Shown here piece by piece: positions 22,164 to 33,900 of a stretch of DNA of 64,000 nt. The notes below the pieces were generated by a model, which worked only from the letters and a program-made list of their open reading frames with translations, was not told where the DNA came from and ran no database searches. This stretch comes from Paraphaeosphaeria minitans (Eukaryota; Ascomycota; Dothideomycetes; Pleosporales; Didymosphaeriaceae), in the NCBI GenBank assembly GCA_015832175.1, contig WJXW01000004.1:2480001-2544000 (forward strand), read 5' to 3'. Both the position numbers and the translations under genes were made by a program. Position 1 is the first letter of the stretch, and each line of letters begins with the position of its first letter.

Positions 22164-25100
22164 ATGTTGAACTCGCTCAAGTCTACCCTTACCGATACAG
22201 CGAATACTATCTCTGGCTTTGTTGGAGGATTGTCCAATGCCGCAGCTCCAGCAGCCCAATTTGTGCGTGTACCCGTCGCGCCCGCGTCAAATTTTGACGC
22301 TGGAGACCGAGCTGACCGTATGAGAAGCAGACAAATGATGCCGCCGAGCCTGACCGCACCCGCACACCTGCAACACCCCGCTCTCCTGCAACCACCTTTC
22401 GCCATACTTTGGGTGCAATAGATCTTACCTCTTCCATGTGGCAGGGAGTCCAATCTTCCTCCCTCCGACGCAATCATATCACGGACCTACCCATATCCAA
22501 CGGTGTTCACAAGAGTCGCGCGGACGTGGGATCTGCCTCTGGGAGATCTAGGTATGACCTGGCTCTAGATGTGCAGTCTTGGAATATTAAGAGTTGACGG
22601 AACAACAGTGGTTCAAAGGCTACACCCTTGCCTGACCCTCGATTTCATTTCGTGCACAAGAACGGCATGCCGAAGGTGCGTATACATCTTATTCGCGCTT
22701 TTGCACGGCAGAACATGCTGACGATCCATAGCCCGGCGCGGAACACGCTCCACAGCCCAAGAACACCTTGAGCCAGCAAATATATCATCCACCCAGTGGC
22801 GGCCACAGGACCTACGGCCACACCAACCGGCAAGGCAGCTTCTCCTTGGGTTTCTTGGATGACGAGCGATTCGACACACGCCCTACCAAGAAACGAAGGA
22901 CAGATGATGAACCCTCAGATGCGATAAGTGTTTACGACGAAGGTGATATCCAGGAGATAAGGCCTGAAGACCAAACACCTCGGCCTGTTTCTCGTCGCGG
23001 CGCTGGCAGCGGATCCCTTGGCCTGCCAGGCGCAAAAGATCCTCGTAGCGAGTTTGATAGGGCATATTCTGTAGTCGATTCGCGCCGCAAGAAAGCACGC
23101 AGTGGAGTGCAACCGGCAATACTTATCGATGATGACGATGTACCCGATAGCGGCGTAACCCCCAGGAAAATACAACTACTGAAATTTCAGCAAGGCGTCG
23201 AACGACCAAGAGCTGACGGAAGCGAACATCAAGCGCATGAAACGACTTCGAGGCACTTTGCTCCCAAGATGAATCACTCTACCTTCCCTCCCGGCGCCTC
23301 GACTCAGAGGGCGGTCAGAAGATCTAACAATCTTCGTGACGGCTTCAGTAGAAGTTCCTTGTCTGATACGTCTGCCCGTGATCGCTGGCCAATACGGTGG
23401 ATTAGGGCGCATGATTTCAAAGAAAGTCGCGAGCGCCTCTTCTTGGGCTCGAGAGTCTTAAATGAGTATCGTATCACAAGTTCAGATCGAAATGACGTCA
23501 AATACGAGATCAGGTTCAAGGATGTCCGCATCGCGCAAACGGATCATCAGTTGCGCATTCGATTGGCTGGCTCTATAAGCACGGCCAATAATGTTCAATA
23601 TAAGGTGGATCTGGAATTCGTGGATGAGCAAGACCTTGCTACCTTTTCACAGGCGCTTTCTAACTCAATAACCGCGGGGCAAGTCCTGCTTAAAGACAAG
23701 TAAGTGGAACGGATTATTTTTCAACCAAATTGAGCCCGAATCCCGTCTGTCACGCATACCTAGCACGGGTCACACACGCTTCGGCCTTACTTAACACAAT
23801 TTTTGAGTTATTCTAACTGTTTACAATAGGGATTTTATGCAGAAAATCTTCGAAAAACCACTGGCTACCACCTCACAATCCCAGAATACGGGGCCGTCTC
23901 CTAGCGGGCAAAGTCAAGCACAACAAACATCGAACGCTGCGAATGTGAAGCCCAGACTATTGGATAATCTGGGCGTCGTGGGCTCAAAGACCTCCTCGAG
24001 CGCCGCGAAAGCCCCTGTTCGAGCCGAGATCCGCCGGCTAACAGACCGCCCGGTGCGAAGTACGCGGACGTCCCATCCGCTTACTGTAGACTTGGGAGAC
24101 TTTGAAGACCTGCCTGAGGTCGAGAGATATTCGGAGATACATGGTCTGGGTCCTCCTTGGAGGAAGTCACTCAACTACAACTCCGGACGACGCCGTGCGG
24201 TAGTTGACTTCCAGGATCTAGAGCGTCTTGATGATGGTCAATTCCTCAACGACCAGCTCATTGATTTCTATCTCATATATCTGTTCGACCAAGCCAACGT
24301 TCCTCGCGACAAAGTCTACCTTTTCAACACCCACTTTTTCACTACATTAACACGCAAAGTACCAGGCCAGAAGGGCACGTTCAACTACCAGGGTGTCGCA
24401 AGGTGGACCGCCAAGGAAGACATTTTTGGCTACGACTACATTGTTGTTCCCATCAACCAGGATATCCATTGGTACCTCGCAATCATCTGTAATGTGTCCA
24501 ACATTGCTCGCACCCTAGCAATCGAGGATCTCACAAAGAGTGACAAAGTCGGCTCAACGGCCTCCAAAGACCCGGACAGCGAGCCATTAGTACATGACGC
24601 TAAGGATGAAGATTTGCAGTCGATACCACCGCCCGCACTGGTTGGCCCGCCTTCTGAACCTTCGACATCACATGCTGCGATTGAAGTGGTGGATTCTGAT
24701 GAGTCGGACCTCAACCTGGTTGACCCACGCGCAACTGGCCCGGACCATGCCCTGACTGCACCAAGCGGTAGCAGCAGCGTTGCGGAGTCACCTGCGGCTG
24801 AGATTGCACAGATGAAGAAACTTGATCTTGGCGATGAAAAGCCGGAAGCCATCTTGCTTAGCAGCACCTCATCTGCAGGGCCCAAGAAGCTCAGACGCAA
24901 ACTCGGGCCTCCGCCCAAAAAGAGAGACCCGAATGAGCCCGTCATAATCGTTCTGGACTCACTTGGTGGCAGTGCCAAAAGCGCCGCTATGAGGGTCCTC
25001 AAAGATTACATAACGCAAGAAGGCAAAGAGAAGCGTGGTATGGACGTAGATATCATGGGCAAGGTTGTTTACGCCAAAGAGGGCCAGATCCCGCAGCAGC

Positions 25101-26311
25101 AAAACTATGTCGACTGTGGTGTATATCTTCTGGGATACGCGCAGCAGTTTTTTGAGGACCCGGACCTCTTCAAAAATCGACTTCTTACGAACGAAATGCA
25201 GGTTGAGGACCACTGGCCAGATACGACTATGTCATCGATCCGCGCTGGCATGCGAGATATCCTTCAAAGGTTGCATACAGAGCAAGAGGCGGAGCGTGAG
25301 AAAGCAAAGAAACAGAAGACGAAAGCCAGCCCGGATGCCACTGTGAACGCTTCGAAGAATTCTGTCGAGCCAAAGGCGACGGTTGCCGAGCAGGCAGATA
25401 CGCCGACGTTGACGGTGGACGCGAAGAAAACCATGTCCATTCCAGAAACGACCAACGAAGAGGAGTCTCCTACTTTTCCAAGCGCCCGGTCACCCCCTAG
25501 GCTTGCTTCACCGTTCCAGCTTCGGTCTGCTCGAGAGCGCGATAGGTCTCGCTCGAAAAGCGTGCCAGCAGACGCTGTGCCTAAGACCAAGGTCCAGGTA
25601 ACGGATGCAGCTGACAGTCAGAAGGCTTCCCCCAATTTCGGTGTAACTCGCATGAACGGAAGCCCGGTGGTCTTGATCCAATCACCGGCAAAGAAGTCCC
25701 CGAAACGGCCACTGGAACCGATCCTTGTTAGGGACAGTCCAAAGGAGACGACCACGAAGAAGGCACGGACAGCTCCCAAATCGCCGATAGACTTCTTGGA
25801 CGGTGACCCACGGATCGTCGGTTTACGTTCACCGGATGCGAAGACTAGAATTCTCCCCAAACGCTGCGAGAAAGCTTCGACAACTGCAAGGGGAAGTTCT
25901 CGCGATCCCATACAGCTCGACGAGTCACAGGAGGCGCCAATGTCGAGCGAGGCCGCTCGCCAGAGTGCCAAATGTGACTCTCCGGGACCTGATTTCATTA
26001 TCAAGAGCCCCACGAGCGCAAAGAGTGCAAGGCTTTCACCGCCACAGCGGCGCCAGCAGCACATGTCTTCCCCTGCAGAATTCAACATCCAGCGCGGCTC
26101 TCCTATACGGCGAAGGGAAGAGACACCGTCTGCAAATGAATCTCCTGACCCAATTGTCGATGTCGACGACATTGGCGCGCTCCCGCAGCGCATTCAAAGT
26201 CATATCCACAGCTTTTGGTCGAAGCGGTCCCAGAGGAGGCTTGAGCAGTCTGATGAAGACATGCCCGAGAAGACGATCGAGGTTCCAGAAACGCCGCCAC
26301 ACGACGGGTGA
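22164..26311 (+). CDS. Ulp2/SENP6-7-type SUMO protease (C48)
   Basis: Five exons: 22164-22262, 22331-22551, 22609-22675, 22732-23699 and 23830-26311, 1278 residues. The protease domain begins about residue 560 (AVVDFQDLERLDDGQFLNDQ, LIDFYLIYLF, VYLFNTHFFTTL). Catalytic residues seen: His665 (NQDIHWYLAII), Asp828 (IIVLDSLGG), Gln875 and Cys881 (IPQQQNYVDCGVYLLGY). His and Asp are 163 residues apart instead of about 18 as in Ulp1. An acidic, Ser-rich insertion fills the gap, as in Ulp2/SENP6/SENP7, which trim poly-SUMO chains in the nucleus. The N-terminal 450 residues include a PH-like stretch (DRWPIRWIRAHDFKESRERL onward). The C-terminal about 340 residues are disordered and rich in SP motifs. 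The 5' exons are inferred from splice signals and frame continuity. Confidence 0.93.
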
Positions 26312-26838
26312 AGCTTTCGGTTCGTACGGTCCACTCGACTGATGATTGTTTCTACTCTTGCAATGTACCGAATGCAGCACGATATTGCTAGAGTCGCTAT
26401 GCCTCGGTCCTTGCTTCGGTATGGAGCCTATCTCGAAATTCTCAGTATCTCGTCTTTCTATACTTTATCCTGGCACGGTGATAGGCATGGCTAGGGTGTT
26501 TTCTTAGTCTACAAGTGCATGTAGGATTGACGTTTCTACATTTGAAATTCAGGCGAGGCGTTCTGGTATGACAGACGGAGGGGAGCTGAGGTGGTTATCT
26601 GAATGCGATGGCAATGTGCGGGCGATCTTCTAGCGGCAGTGTGGATAGCCAGTGGAACTCTTCTCCCCTAGGAGTGGCTTTGAATTCGGGGCAATGCATG
26701 CAAATATCAAATCTTGATGCATAAGGCAATGCGTTGGCGTTCCAAGTCTATGCGTGTATTCTTGCACGTCGTCGAATCATAAACATACATCCATCCATCC
26801 ATCCATTTCCTCCATCTCTCCGCTCAACCCCAGTCACA
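26312..26838. other. Convergent intergenic region
   Basis: 3' regions of the SUMO protease and PQ-loop genes. Contains a short CATC tetranucleotide run near 26788. No gene. Confidence 0.6.
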
Positions 26839-27771
26839 TCATATCCCCCTCCTCTCCCAGCTCCCCGCCCCATCTCCAAGATCAGTCCCCACGCCTATCG
26901 TCCCCTTCTCTCCATAGCCGGGGGTGCCCTTGAGCATCTCAAACGCCTCGCCGGCGCGCTCCGGCGGCGGACTCCTGAGCTCCTTCTCTGCCACCGCCGC
27001 CACGCCGTCGGGCCCATCGCGCCACACGAACCACTGCAGCCCCAACCCCAAATCGCACGTCGCCTGGAAAATGCCGCACAGCTTGAACGCCCAGGGGACC
27101 TCGCCGGCCTCGCTGGCAAAGAAGAACCACATCTTGAAGGTGTCGCCGACGATCCAGTTTGCGATGACGGAGGGGCGGAAGCCGCGGCAGCCGCGGCGCT
27201 GGTAGTTTGCGAGGAGTTGGGGCAGCGGGAGGGTCGCTTCGACGGTGAGCGCGATGACGCCGAGGGCGTCGGTGTAGGGTATGAAGACGCTCGTCGAGGA
27301 GAGCAGCACGTGCAGCACGAGCAGCGCCAGGGTGAAGTAGCTCACGAAGGCCCAGTAGGGCCGGGTCGGGCGCCACTGCCAGAAGTCGTAGGGGCGTTTT
27401 AGGGCCGCGGCGGGCTGGAAGGGGATATGGGCGGTGGGCGCCAGGCGGTTGGCGAGGGCGACGTGCAGGAGGACGGTGTGCACGAGGATGGTGAGGAGGG
27501 CTTGGATGAGCAAGGAAGTGCTGAAGTGGGCGCCGAACCAGTAGAAGATCTTGAGGATGGAGGCGACGAGCATGATGAGGGGGATGTCGAGGGAGAAGCC
27601 GGCCGACGAGCGCGTGCGGTGGATGGAGTAGATTTGGTCGGCATAGCTGGTTACGGGGCTTGTGGCGATGCTGGGGCGTGGGTGTTAGTTGTGTTTGGTT
27701 TCGTTTGGGCGGGAAGGGGAGACGGACAAGATGGGCGCGATCGAGGTGACGATGTTGTTGATGAAGCCCAT
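26839..27771 (-). CDS. PQ-loop membrane protein (Any1/SLC66A2-like)
   Basis: Two exons on the minus strand: 27771-27728 and 27670-26839, 291 residues. The intron donor is GTCCGT, weaker than its neighbours, but a CTAAC branch site and exact frame joining (VTSIAPIFIATSPVTS) support it. There are two PQ-loop regions: SPVTSYADQIYSIHRTRSSA near the N-terminus and LPLPQLLANYQRRGCRGF in the middle, with about seven hydrophobic segments. Family-typical blocks are ILKIFYWFGAHF, IANWIVGDTFKMWFFF and LCGIFQATCDLGLGLQWFVW. This matches SLC66A2/PQLC1 and yeast Any1 (Cfs1), Golgi/endosomal proteins that oppose the flippase Neo1 in lipid asymmetry. The cytosolic tail is Gly-rich. The family call is good; transport activity is inferred. 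Confidence 0.88.
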
Positions 27772-28303
27772 GGCGGCGGTGTCGTCGCCGGCTGCGGACA
27801 CCAGGTGGAAGACGAAGAAAACAAGAGGTGCAATGCGCAGGGCGAGAACTGCCCCAGACGAGATTGTCGTGGCCGCGGGAAATTGGGCTTGTTTATTTGG
27901 GGTTGGAGCCCGGTGAAAAGGAGCCGCGCCTTGCCGATCGCCATGCTAAGCTTCAGTGCAGTAGCGCCCGTTCGCGTTGGGGGCCAGCGATAAGAGCTTA
28001 TCGCCCGTGGTGGGGAGCTTGTTGGCGGGGCCATGGTTAAACATCTCCTTCACCTTCACCTTCACTTTCAGTTTTGCTGTTTATAATCCTGCTTTTGTTG
28101 ACTTGCTTGTTTATTTACCTTCTGTTTGTTGTTGTATCATCATACCTACGCTTGATAAGAAGCAGCTTTTCCTAACAAAACGTAAGATCAACTCTCTTCT
28201 GAGTCAACCCACGACTCCACCATCCTTCCTTCATGCCAATGTGCTTCCAGATATCATCGAGTACATAAAAGAAGTCGGTCTCGACGAGCTGGACTACGAC
28301 AAG
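27772..28303. other. Divergent promoter region
   Basis: 532 bp between the PQ-loop and AIG2-like genes, which start in opposite directions. The plus-strand frame is open across most of it but lacks a usable ATG. Confidence 0.6.
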
Positions 28304-29024
28304 ATGGCCGCCGACCACACAGCCTTCTTCTACGGCACACTCATGGCCCCGCCCGTCCTTCACCGCGTCATCTGGGGCCAGTCCACCCCGCCCACACCCG
28401 CCCACGCGTCTCTCTTGCACATCCGCCCCGCCATCCTGCACGCCCACCAGCGCCGCCAGGTCCGCCACGCGGACTACCCCGCCGTGCTCCCCTCGTCGCC
28501 ATCCTCCTCCGTCCGCGGTACCCTCGTCACAGGTCTCACGGATGGCGACATCTGGCGATTAGACATCTTCGAGGGCGACATGTACGAGCGGCGGAAAGTA
28601 CACGTGCGATATCTCGAGCAAAAGGACAGCGCCACGGACGAAGGTGAGGGCGGGATGGGCGACCTCACAGCAAAAGAAGAGGACAATATTGAGGGCGAGG
28701 AGGTCGAAGCCGAGACATACATCTGGGTCGCGCCGGCATCGCATCTGCAAGACGAGGAGTGGGACTTTGGCGAGTTTGTGCGGGACAAGATGAAGCGGTG
28801 GGTCGGGCGCGAGGCAGCTGAGATGGACGATGGTTTTCAGGGTAGGCAGTCGATTAACGGTGAACCTCTTGAGGTTTTGCATCTGTATGGAGTGCTAATG
28901 ACGTGCAGATGTCGACGATGCGGTTGCTGCAGGCAAGGATCCGACAGGCGGGAGGGGCGCGAATGGGAGCATCACGAGGCAGTTGGAGAAAGAGGGAAAG
29001 ACGGAGGAGAAGGCGGCGGTATAA
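28304..29024 (+). CDS. AIG2-like gamma-glutamylcyclotransferase-family protein
   Basis: Exons 28304-28841 and 28909-29024, 217 residues. The ATG at 28304 is the first in frame. Substrate-loop motif FFYGTLMAPPVLHRVIWG at residues 7-24. The acid/base Glu lies in RLDIFEGDMYERRKVHV, where the family has FE(G/N)..Y.R. The fold (GGCT-like/AIG2) is usually linked to gamma-glutamyl amine or glutathione-derived substrates; the true substrate of fungal members is mostly unknown. The acidic insertion (EEDNIEGEEVEAE) and the Lys/Glu tail encoded by exon 2 (SITRQLEKEGKTEEKAAV) are not part of the core. Confidence 0.87.
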
Positions 29025-31239
29025 CTTGGTCAAGGAGGATGGTGAGTCTATCCACGGTGACGATGTAATCAAGTCACATATGCTAGATGTATCCATGCAT
29101 CAATAGTTTTTAGAAGGAACCATTGCTGCCAGATCCCAACACTCAATAAACGCCCCTCTGCTCAACTTAGATTCACAGCCACACACCCAAATTCGTCAAA
29201 ATGTCTCTCTCACACGAAAAACATCTTGTTGAAATGGATTCAAGTGCATCTAAGCCTACGCACCGCAAGTCGTCTCTGGACATTGGTTCACTGTTTATGA
29301 CGCCTCCGAAGGATCTCAAGACGGCTCGAGATACGAAGAAACCCGCTCAAGTTCTAAATCTGGTGCCGGTCGGATGCCGTCCTCACACCCGACTACATCG
29401 GCAGTCCGTACTTAGATATCTTACATGACTATTATGCAGATTGCGCTTTACAGTTTCGTTTTGTCTCCTTTACCAGTCAGATGTCCTTTCCCGACAATTT
29501 CGAGGGTCATTTCATCCACCAGGACAACACACTCTTCACTGTCCAGGGGGAAAAGAGGGTCGAGTGTCAGAGGTTCTAGGTTGGTGGTAGTTTCGCGTTG
29601 ATATGGCATTTCTTCTGCGATGCATGTTCGCGCAAACGCTGTGTTGTGCATGACACACCCTGAAGTTGTTGTTCGCGCGCAGCCGACAAACGCTTCTGCA
29701 CCTACATAAATCAGGCAGCCACCATGCTCAGTGTACCCCACAACACCTTCCTTCTAACACCCGACTTCAGATACCCGTCCAACTGACTATCCCCAACCAT
29801 GCCCGACCCTAAGCTCAAAGCCGAGCTCTACCAGATGGTCCGCACAGAACTCAAGAACACTCACATCCCCGTCATGAAGAAGGTAGCAGACGAGCTCGAA
29901 CCCACATTCGATGGCTGGTATCTCAAGGTCTTCTCACTGTCTTCAGAGGTGAACACTGGCGATGGAGAAGTATGAGAAGGTGCTGTTGAATGCAGCACCG
30001 AAGTTGAGGCAGTGGAGGAAGATGCTGGAGAGCTGAGGGAGGTCTGAGGGCCCCGCGGAGGCCTGAGAGGTTGTGGATGGAATACTTCGATGATTGGCTT
30101 TACTTCGTGCTCGAGTTGATGGAGCATGACTCTGGTTTGACTCTGATGCAGTGTGTAGCTGGTATAAAAGTATGGGTATAGTGAACTTAGAATGTTGCCT
30201 AGGCTGTGCCTCGTCCGGAGTCTGCAGAACCGGTCGGATACCTTCTAGAGCACAAGGTCATTTACTTAGCTATTCTCGGTGAAATCAAAGCGGACGTGGG
30301 CTTTGAGCTCGTGCATTGAATCATGGGAGCTGCCCAGCGAGGCACTATCGGTTTCCTTGAGGTAGTCGCTCTTCGTGGCTTGTCTCTTGTCGATGAAGAG
30401 TATCACGCTCGATCGGACTGTTAGCTGCCGATCGAAACAGCAAAAGCTTTCTGCCACACAAATGCTATTTAAGTGATGCTAAAGTTGGGGATTGAAGACG
30501 CCGATACGCTGCAGTCAATTCTCACTGGTGATTTCGCCAACGGCAGATATTCCTGTTATTCGCCGCCTTTCGAGGACACAAAATCAAAGGACGGGGATCG
30601 CTCTCAGAGATCACGTTACCCACGGCAAGTGACCATGACGAAGTTTGGTAAGCCCTTGGAAGCCGGTAAAACTTCTATCATATGGTTATCGTCGGTGCCC
30701 GGGCGCTTTCTGGTTCATTCTGCATTTCCGGTCTCCAATTTGCCTACCGTACAACTCTTGGCTAACCTCGACGATCTTAGTTGGCAGAGGCGACTGCACT
30801 TCTTTGTGCATGCAGCATCTAATAATGCTATCATTAATTGGCAGTTCTACTCAACGCATGCGATTGTGTCTAACATTACTGGTTGGACCCAGATATAGGT
30901 ACTGATGCGGCTAAGATGATCAAGTTTCTTTTTTCAGGTTAGGCGCGACCACTTGGTTCCCGTCGTCACCGCACATGCAAAGGTAGGTATACCTACCTAA
31001 TGGTTTTTGTACCAAAGTCAGACTTCGGAAACAAAAGCTTCATCGATGTATCGCCTAGATACAGCACACTTACACGCTACTTCTTCAAACATAGCTAAGG
31101 TATCACAGCTAGAGAAGATTGCGCAATCGCCTCGCCAGATGATGCACCCCCCTCAATTTAGAAATTCGTTAATCTAACTATCCCGTCAACCTTGCTTAAA
31201 CATGCTTATGTATTAGAGCCTTCGCGACTCGCACCGATT
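29025..31239. other. Gene-poor accessory region, no supported gene
   Basis: About 2.2 kb with only short unsupported frames: 29201-29428 (75 codons), 29799-29975 (58 codons, MPDPKLKAELYQMVRTELKN) and 30473-30898 (141 codons). Each has an acceptable ATG context but no recognisable domain and no convincing exon partner. They may be eroded gene ends. Confidence 0.5.
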
Positions 31240-31741
31240 ATGCCAGAAGTCACTAGAATCACACGTTCTGTCCGCTGCAACTGCGGCAAGGTCTTATTTA
31301 CAGCAACTGGCATCGACAAGCTCGCCGTGCACTGCTACTGCGTGAACTGTTAACGCACCACGGGCTCCGCGTTCGCACACAACTATTGGTTTAGCGAAGC
31401 CTCCATTGCTTTTGACAGAGGAGAGGAATTCGTCAAGCAGTATGCGGATGGCAACACGGACTCGAAACGACTTATGCTTCGGCATTTCTGCGTGAACTGT
31501 GTAGGTGCATCACTGTCCGTTGCATCGGTTGTACTTGGAACGTGACGGAGGACCCCGAAGCTGATTAGGTGACATGCAGGGCTCGCCGTTGTTCTTGAAA
31601 AGCACCGCCCTTGCTGATTTTGTCGCGGTACACGAAGGTTCCACGACGGAGAAGATCAAGTCCCAGCCGGTGTTGGAATAGTTTGCGCATGAGAAGTATT
31701 CGTGGATTGGGGACGTCAAAGGTATCCTCGACGCGCTATGA
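31240..31741 (+). pseudogene. Broken GFA-domain (CENP-V/GFA) gene
   Basis: The ATG at 31240 starts a GFA-family zinc protein: VRCNCGKVLFTATG, then HCYCVNC, an in-frame TAA, then RTTGSAFAHNYWF, a FVKQYADG strand and HFCVNC. An intron-like stretch ending in TGCAG follows, then GSPLFLKSTALADFVAV. A second in-frame stop (TAG) follows QPVLE, and FAHEKYSWIGDVKG continues after it. The Cys ligands (CNC, CYCVNC, CVNC then GSPLF) fit glutathione-dependent formaldehyde-activating-like proteins. The first stop is one C-to-T change from CAA (Gln), a residue common at that place. Two stops mean no full-length product. Confidence 0.85.
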
Positions 31742-33162
31742 GACGGGTCTCGGATCCAGCTAATTTTCGACCAGGAGACTACGGAGGTCCGCCGCCATTT
31801 CCGTGGGACCCCCGATCTTGAACTTCGGGGTGATCTTGTCATGGGTGGTTCCATTTAGTCACACTGTTGTGGTTATTGCAGATCGTGAGCACGCCGGGCT
31901 GAACTCATTTCTCAAAGATCACTTGGCTATCGTGAAACGAGCTTGACAGCTTGATTTACGCAAGTGTTTTGACCTCGGTGCTGATTGTAAAGTTAAGCAT
32001 GTTTCAAGCACCGGTTTTTACTGCTCTGTACTCCAAGATATCCTTGTCGCGATCGCCACGACACCCAATCCGACTGATGGTTGTAATGGTATCTGGCACA
32101 TCGCACTAGCACGCATTCATGCACTAGCAGCACCACACCAGTGTAAACTACCGACCTGTCTATTCGGCACCTCGTTCCACCAACACATCGCTTTTCCACA
32201 CCATGCACTTTAAAGCACACCCTTCCTTTCACCGCAATTACAGCCAATTCGATCGCATCGCCAAGGCCATCCTATCAGACCTTACACTCTCCATGCCTTC
32301 CGAATCCCGCGCATGAATGTTCCGTTTTCACCAACACGAACCACGAAACCCAGTCACCTGGATGCCACACCTTAACCTGCATGAAACCTCAGGCCCAGCC
32401 ATCCCCACACTCGCTCGGTACCGTGGCCCAAAGAGCCGGCGGGTAAACGAAGTTGGGCTTACCCTGCAGGCTGATGTCGTCTCGGTAGATGACCGCGCAG
32501 AAACGACCCTGATCTACCGGACGGGAGGTCGAAGTTGTAGATTGGGATGTGCGCGTCATCTAGAAGGTTCGCAGAGGCGTGGCGTTTGCTTCGCTTCGCG
32601 AGTACAATGATCCTGGTTAGGTGTTGGAACGGGGTAGAGGAATTGGATTGGGCGCAGTCCAATATAGGCATACTTGTGAACGGCTAAGAAAGAGGATTCC
32701 GTAATTGAGATATGGAACTGTTATTGGGCCCTTTGCTTGGCTTTTCAAGGTAAGATATGCTGTCACAGAATATATGGCAAGTTCATACATTTGAACTTGC
32801 CATGAAGAAAGGCGTAACGGCTATGTAATCAGGGTACCGTTGTTCTTGAAGCGATGGAAGAAATGGAATGTGGAGAGAGACTTACTAGATTCCGCGAAGC
32901 AGACAATCTTCGCCTCGCACTGGTAAGTCAACAAATCACAGCTTCGAAGATTCGGAGTCGTACCAGGGGTGAAAAGGCAAGCTTCACGGCCAGCGCGAAG
33001 TCTTCCTACATTTGACTACTCAGACCACTCTCAACCTGATCGAGGGTTTTACCTACCTACTATTTATTTTTCGGCGTTAACGGCAATACCCTCCGCTTCG
33101 ACATCAAAAGCCTTGGCCTCGACGTCACATCGCCCTCATGCTCCTTGTCCTCAAACCTATAC
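31742..33162. other. Gene-poor region, possible relic on minus strand
   Basis: No intact gene. The minus strand between about 32671 and 32300 reads peptides with a coding look in shifting frames (LLDDAHIPIYNFDLPSG, then KPNFVYPPALWATVPSE, then VWHPGDWVSWFVLV), broken by frame changes and a stop. I cannot name a family. Confidence 0.4.
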
Positions 33163-33900
33163 TCACCGAACGGGCACACGTCTTCCACTCTCACCCGTCT
33201 CATTCCGATAGCCCAAGCCCACACTCTCCCTCGTTCCCATCGAGGACCCCGTGGGCAACGAACCTGACCTAGACGGCCGACTCCCCAGCCTACTTCCCTT
33301 CTGCCTATCAAATGCCCCTAGATTCCTCTCGTCTAACGACTTCACATTACCCACACCTACCCTCGAATCCTCCGGTTTCTCCCACGCTTTACTAAAGACA
33401 TAAGACACCCCCTGCGGATTTGGCTTGACTGCATTGGTAGGGTTCGTGCGCAACACGCTGCCATACGTGCGTTCTGTGGCGCGGACATAGGTATTGTAGT
33501 TGCCCGTAGGACGGTCTTTGTTTAGAACCGTTCGTAGAGACTCTTCTGCTGGAGCACGAGGACGGGCTGAGGATGAGGGAAGTGCTGGAGAAGGAGAAGG
33601 GGATGAAGGTGTTGAGAGGACGAAGACGGGTGTGAGACGTGGTTCCGTGATGCCTTCATCGAAAAGGGTTAGGACGGAACACGTAGGTTTTTGGGATGAG
33701 ATGCTGGCTGTTGTTGGGTCTGTCAGTACTGTTACTTCGGGGGCTACGGCTCTGATTCGCCATCGTGCGGTTGATGTTTTGCGCGGTGTTCCAGATGACT
33801 TTGGACCTGCTAATGCGGAGAAAAGATGTCTGATGTATCGTATACACTGAATTGTTAACCAAGCGTGGTGATGAGGGCATCTTTCACTATGAAAGCTCAT
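33163..33900 (-). CDS. Doubtful hypothetical protein
   Basis: 245 codons open on the minus strand. The part from about residue 50 (VAPEVTVLTDPTTASI, CSVLTLFDEGITEPRLTPVF, then YNTYVRATERTYGSVL and GVSYVFSKAWEKPEDSR) has a coding-like amino-acid mix and polar, disordered character. The first 50 residues do not look coding, so the true start may be an internal codon or an upstream exon. No family recognised. Surroundings are gene-poor and partly decayed, so a relic is possible. Confidence 0.4.
   Translation of the reverse strand: MSFHSERCPHHHAWLTIQCIRYIRHLFSALAGPKSSGTPRKTSTARWRIRAVAPEVTVLTDPTTASISSQKPTCSVLTLFDEGITEPRLTPVFVLSTPSSPSPSPALPSSSARPRAPAEESLRTVLNKDRPTGNYNTYVRATERTYGSVLRTNPTNAVKPNPQGVSYVFSKAWEKPEDSRVGVGNVKSLDERNLGAFDRQKGSRLGSRPSRSGSLPTGSSMGTRESVGLGYRNETGESGRRVPVR

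Noticed and set aside
27977..28303. Upstream extension of the AIG2-like protein
   Set aside because: The frame is open but contains no ATG before 28304; the family start is at MAADHTAFFYGTL.
29201..29428. 75-codon plus-strand ORF as a gene
   Set aside because: Good start context but no domain and abrupt end; kept only as a possible eroded fragment.
30473..30898. 141-codon plus-strand ORF
   Set aside because: No recognisable domain and located in a decayed region.
32300..32671. Minus-strand gene
   Set aside because: Coding-like pieces occur in different frames with a stop between them; no family identified, so not listed as a gene.
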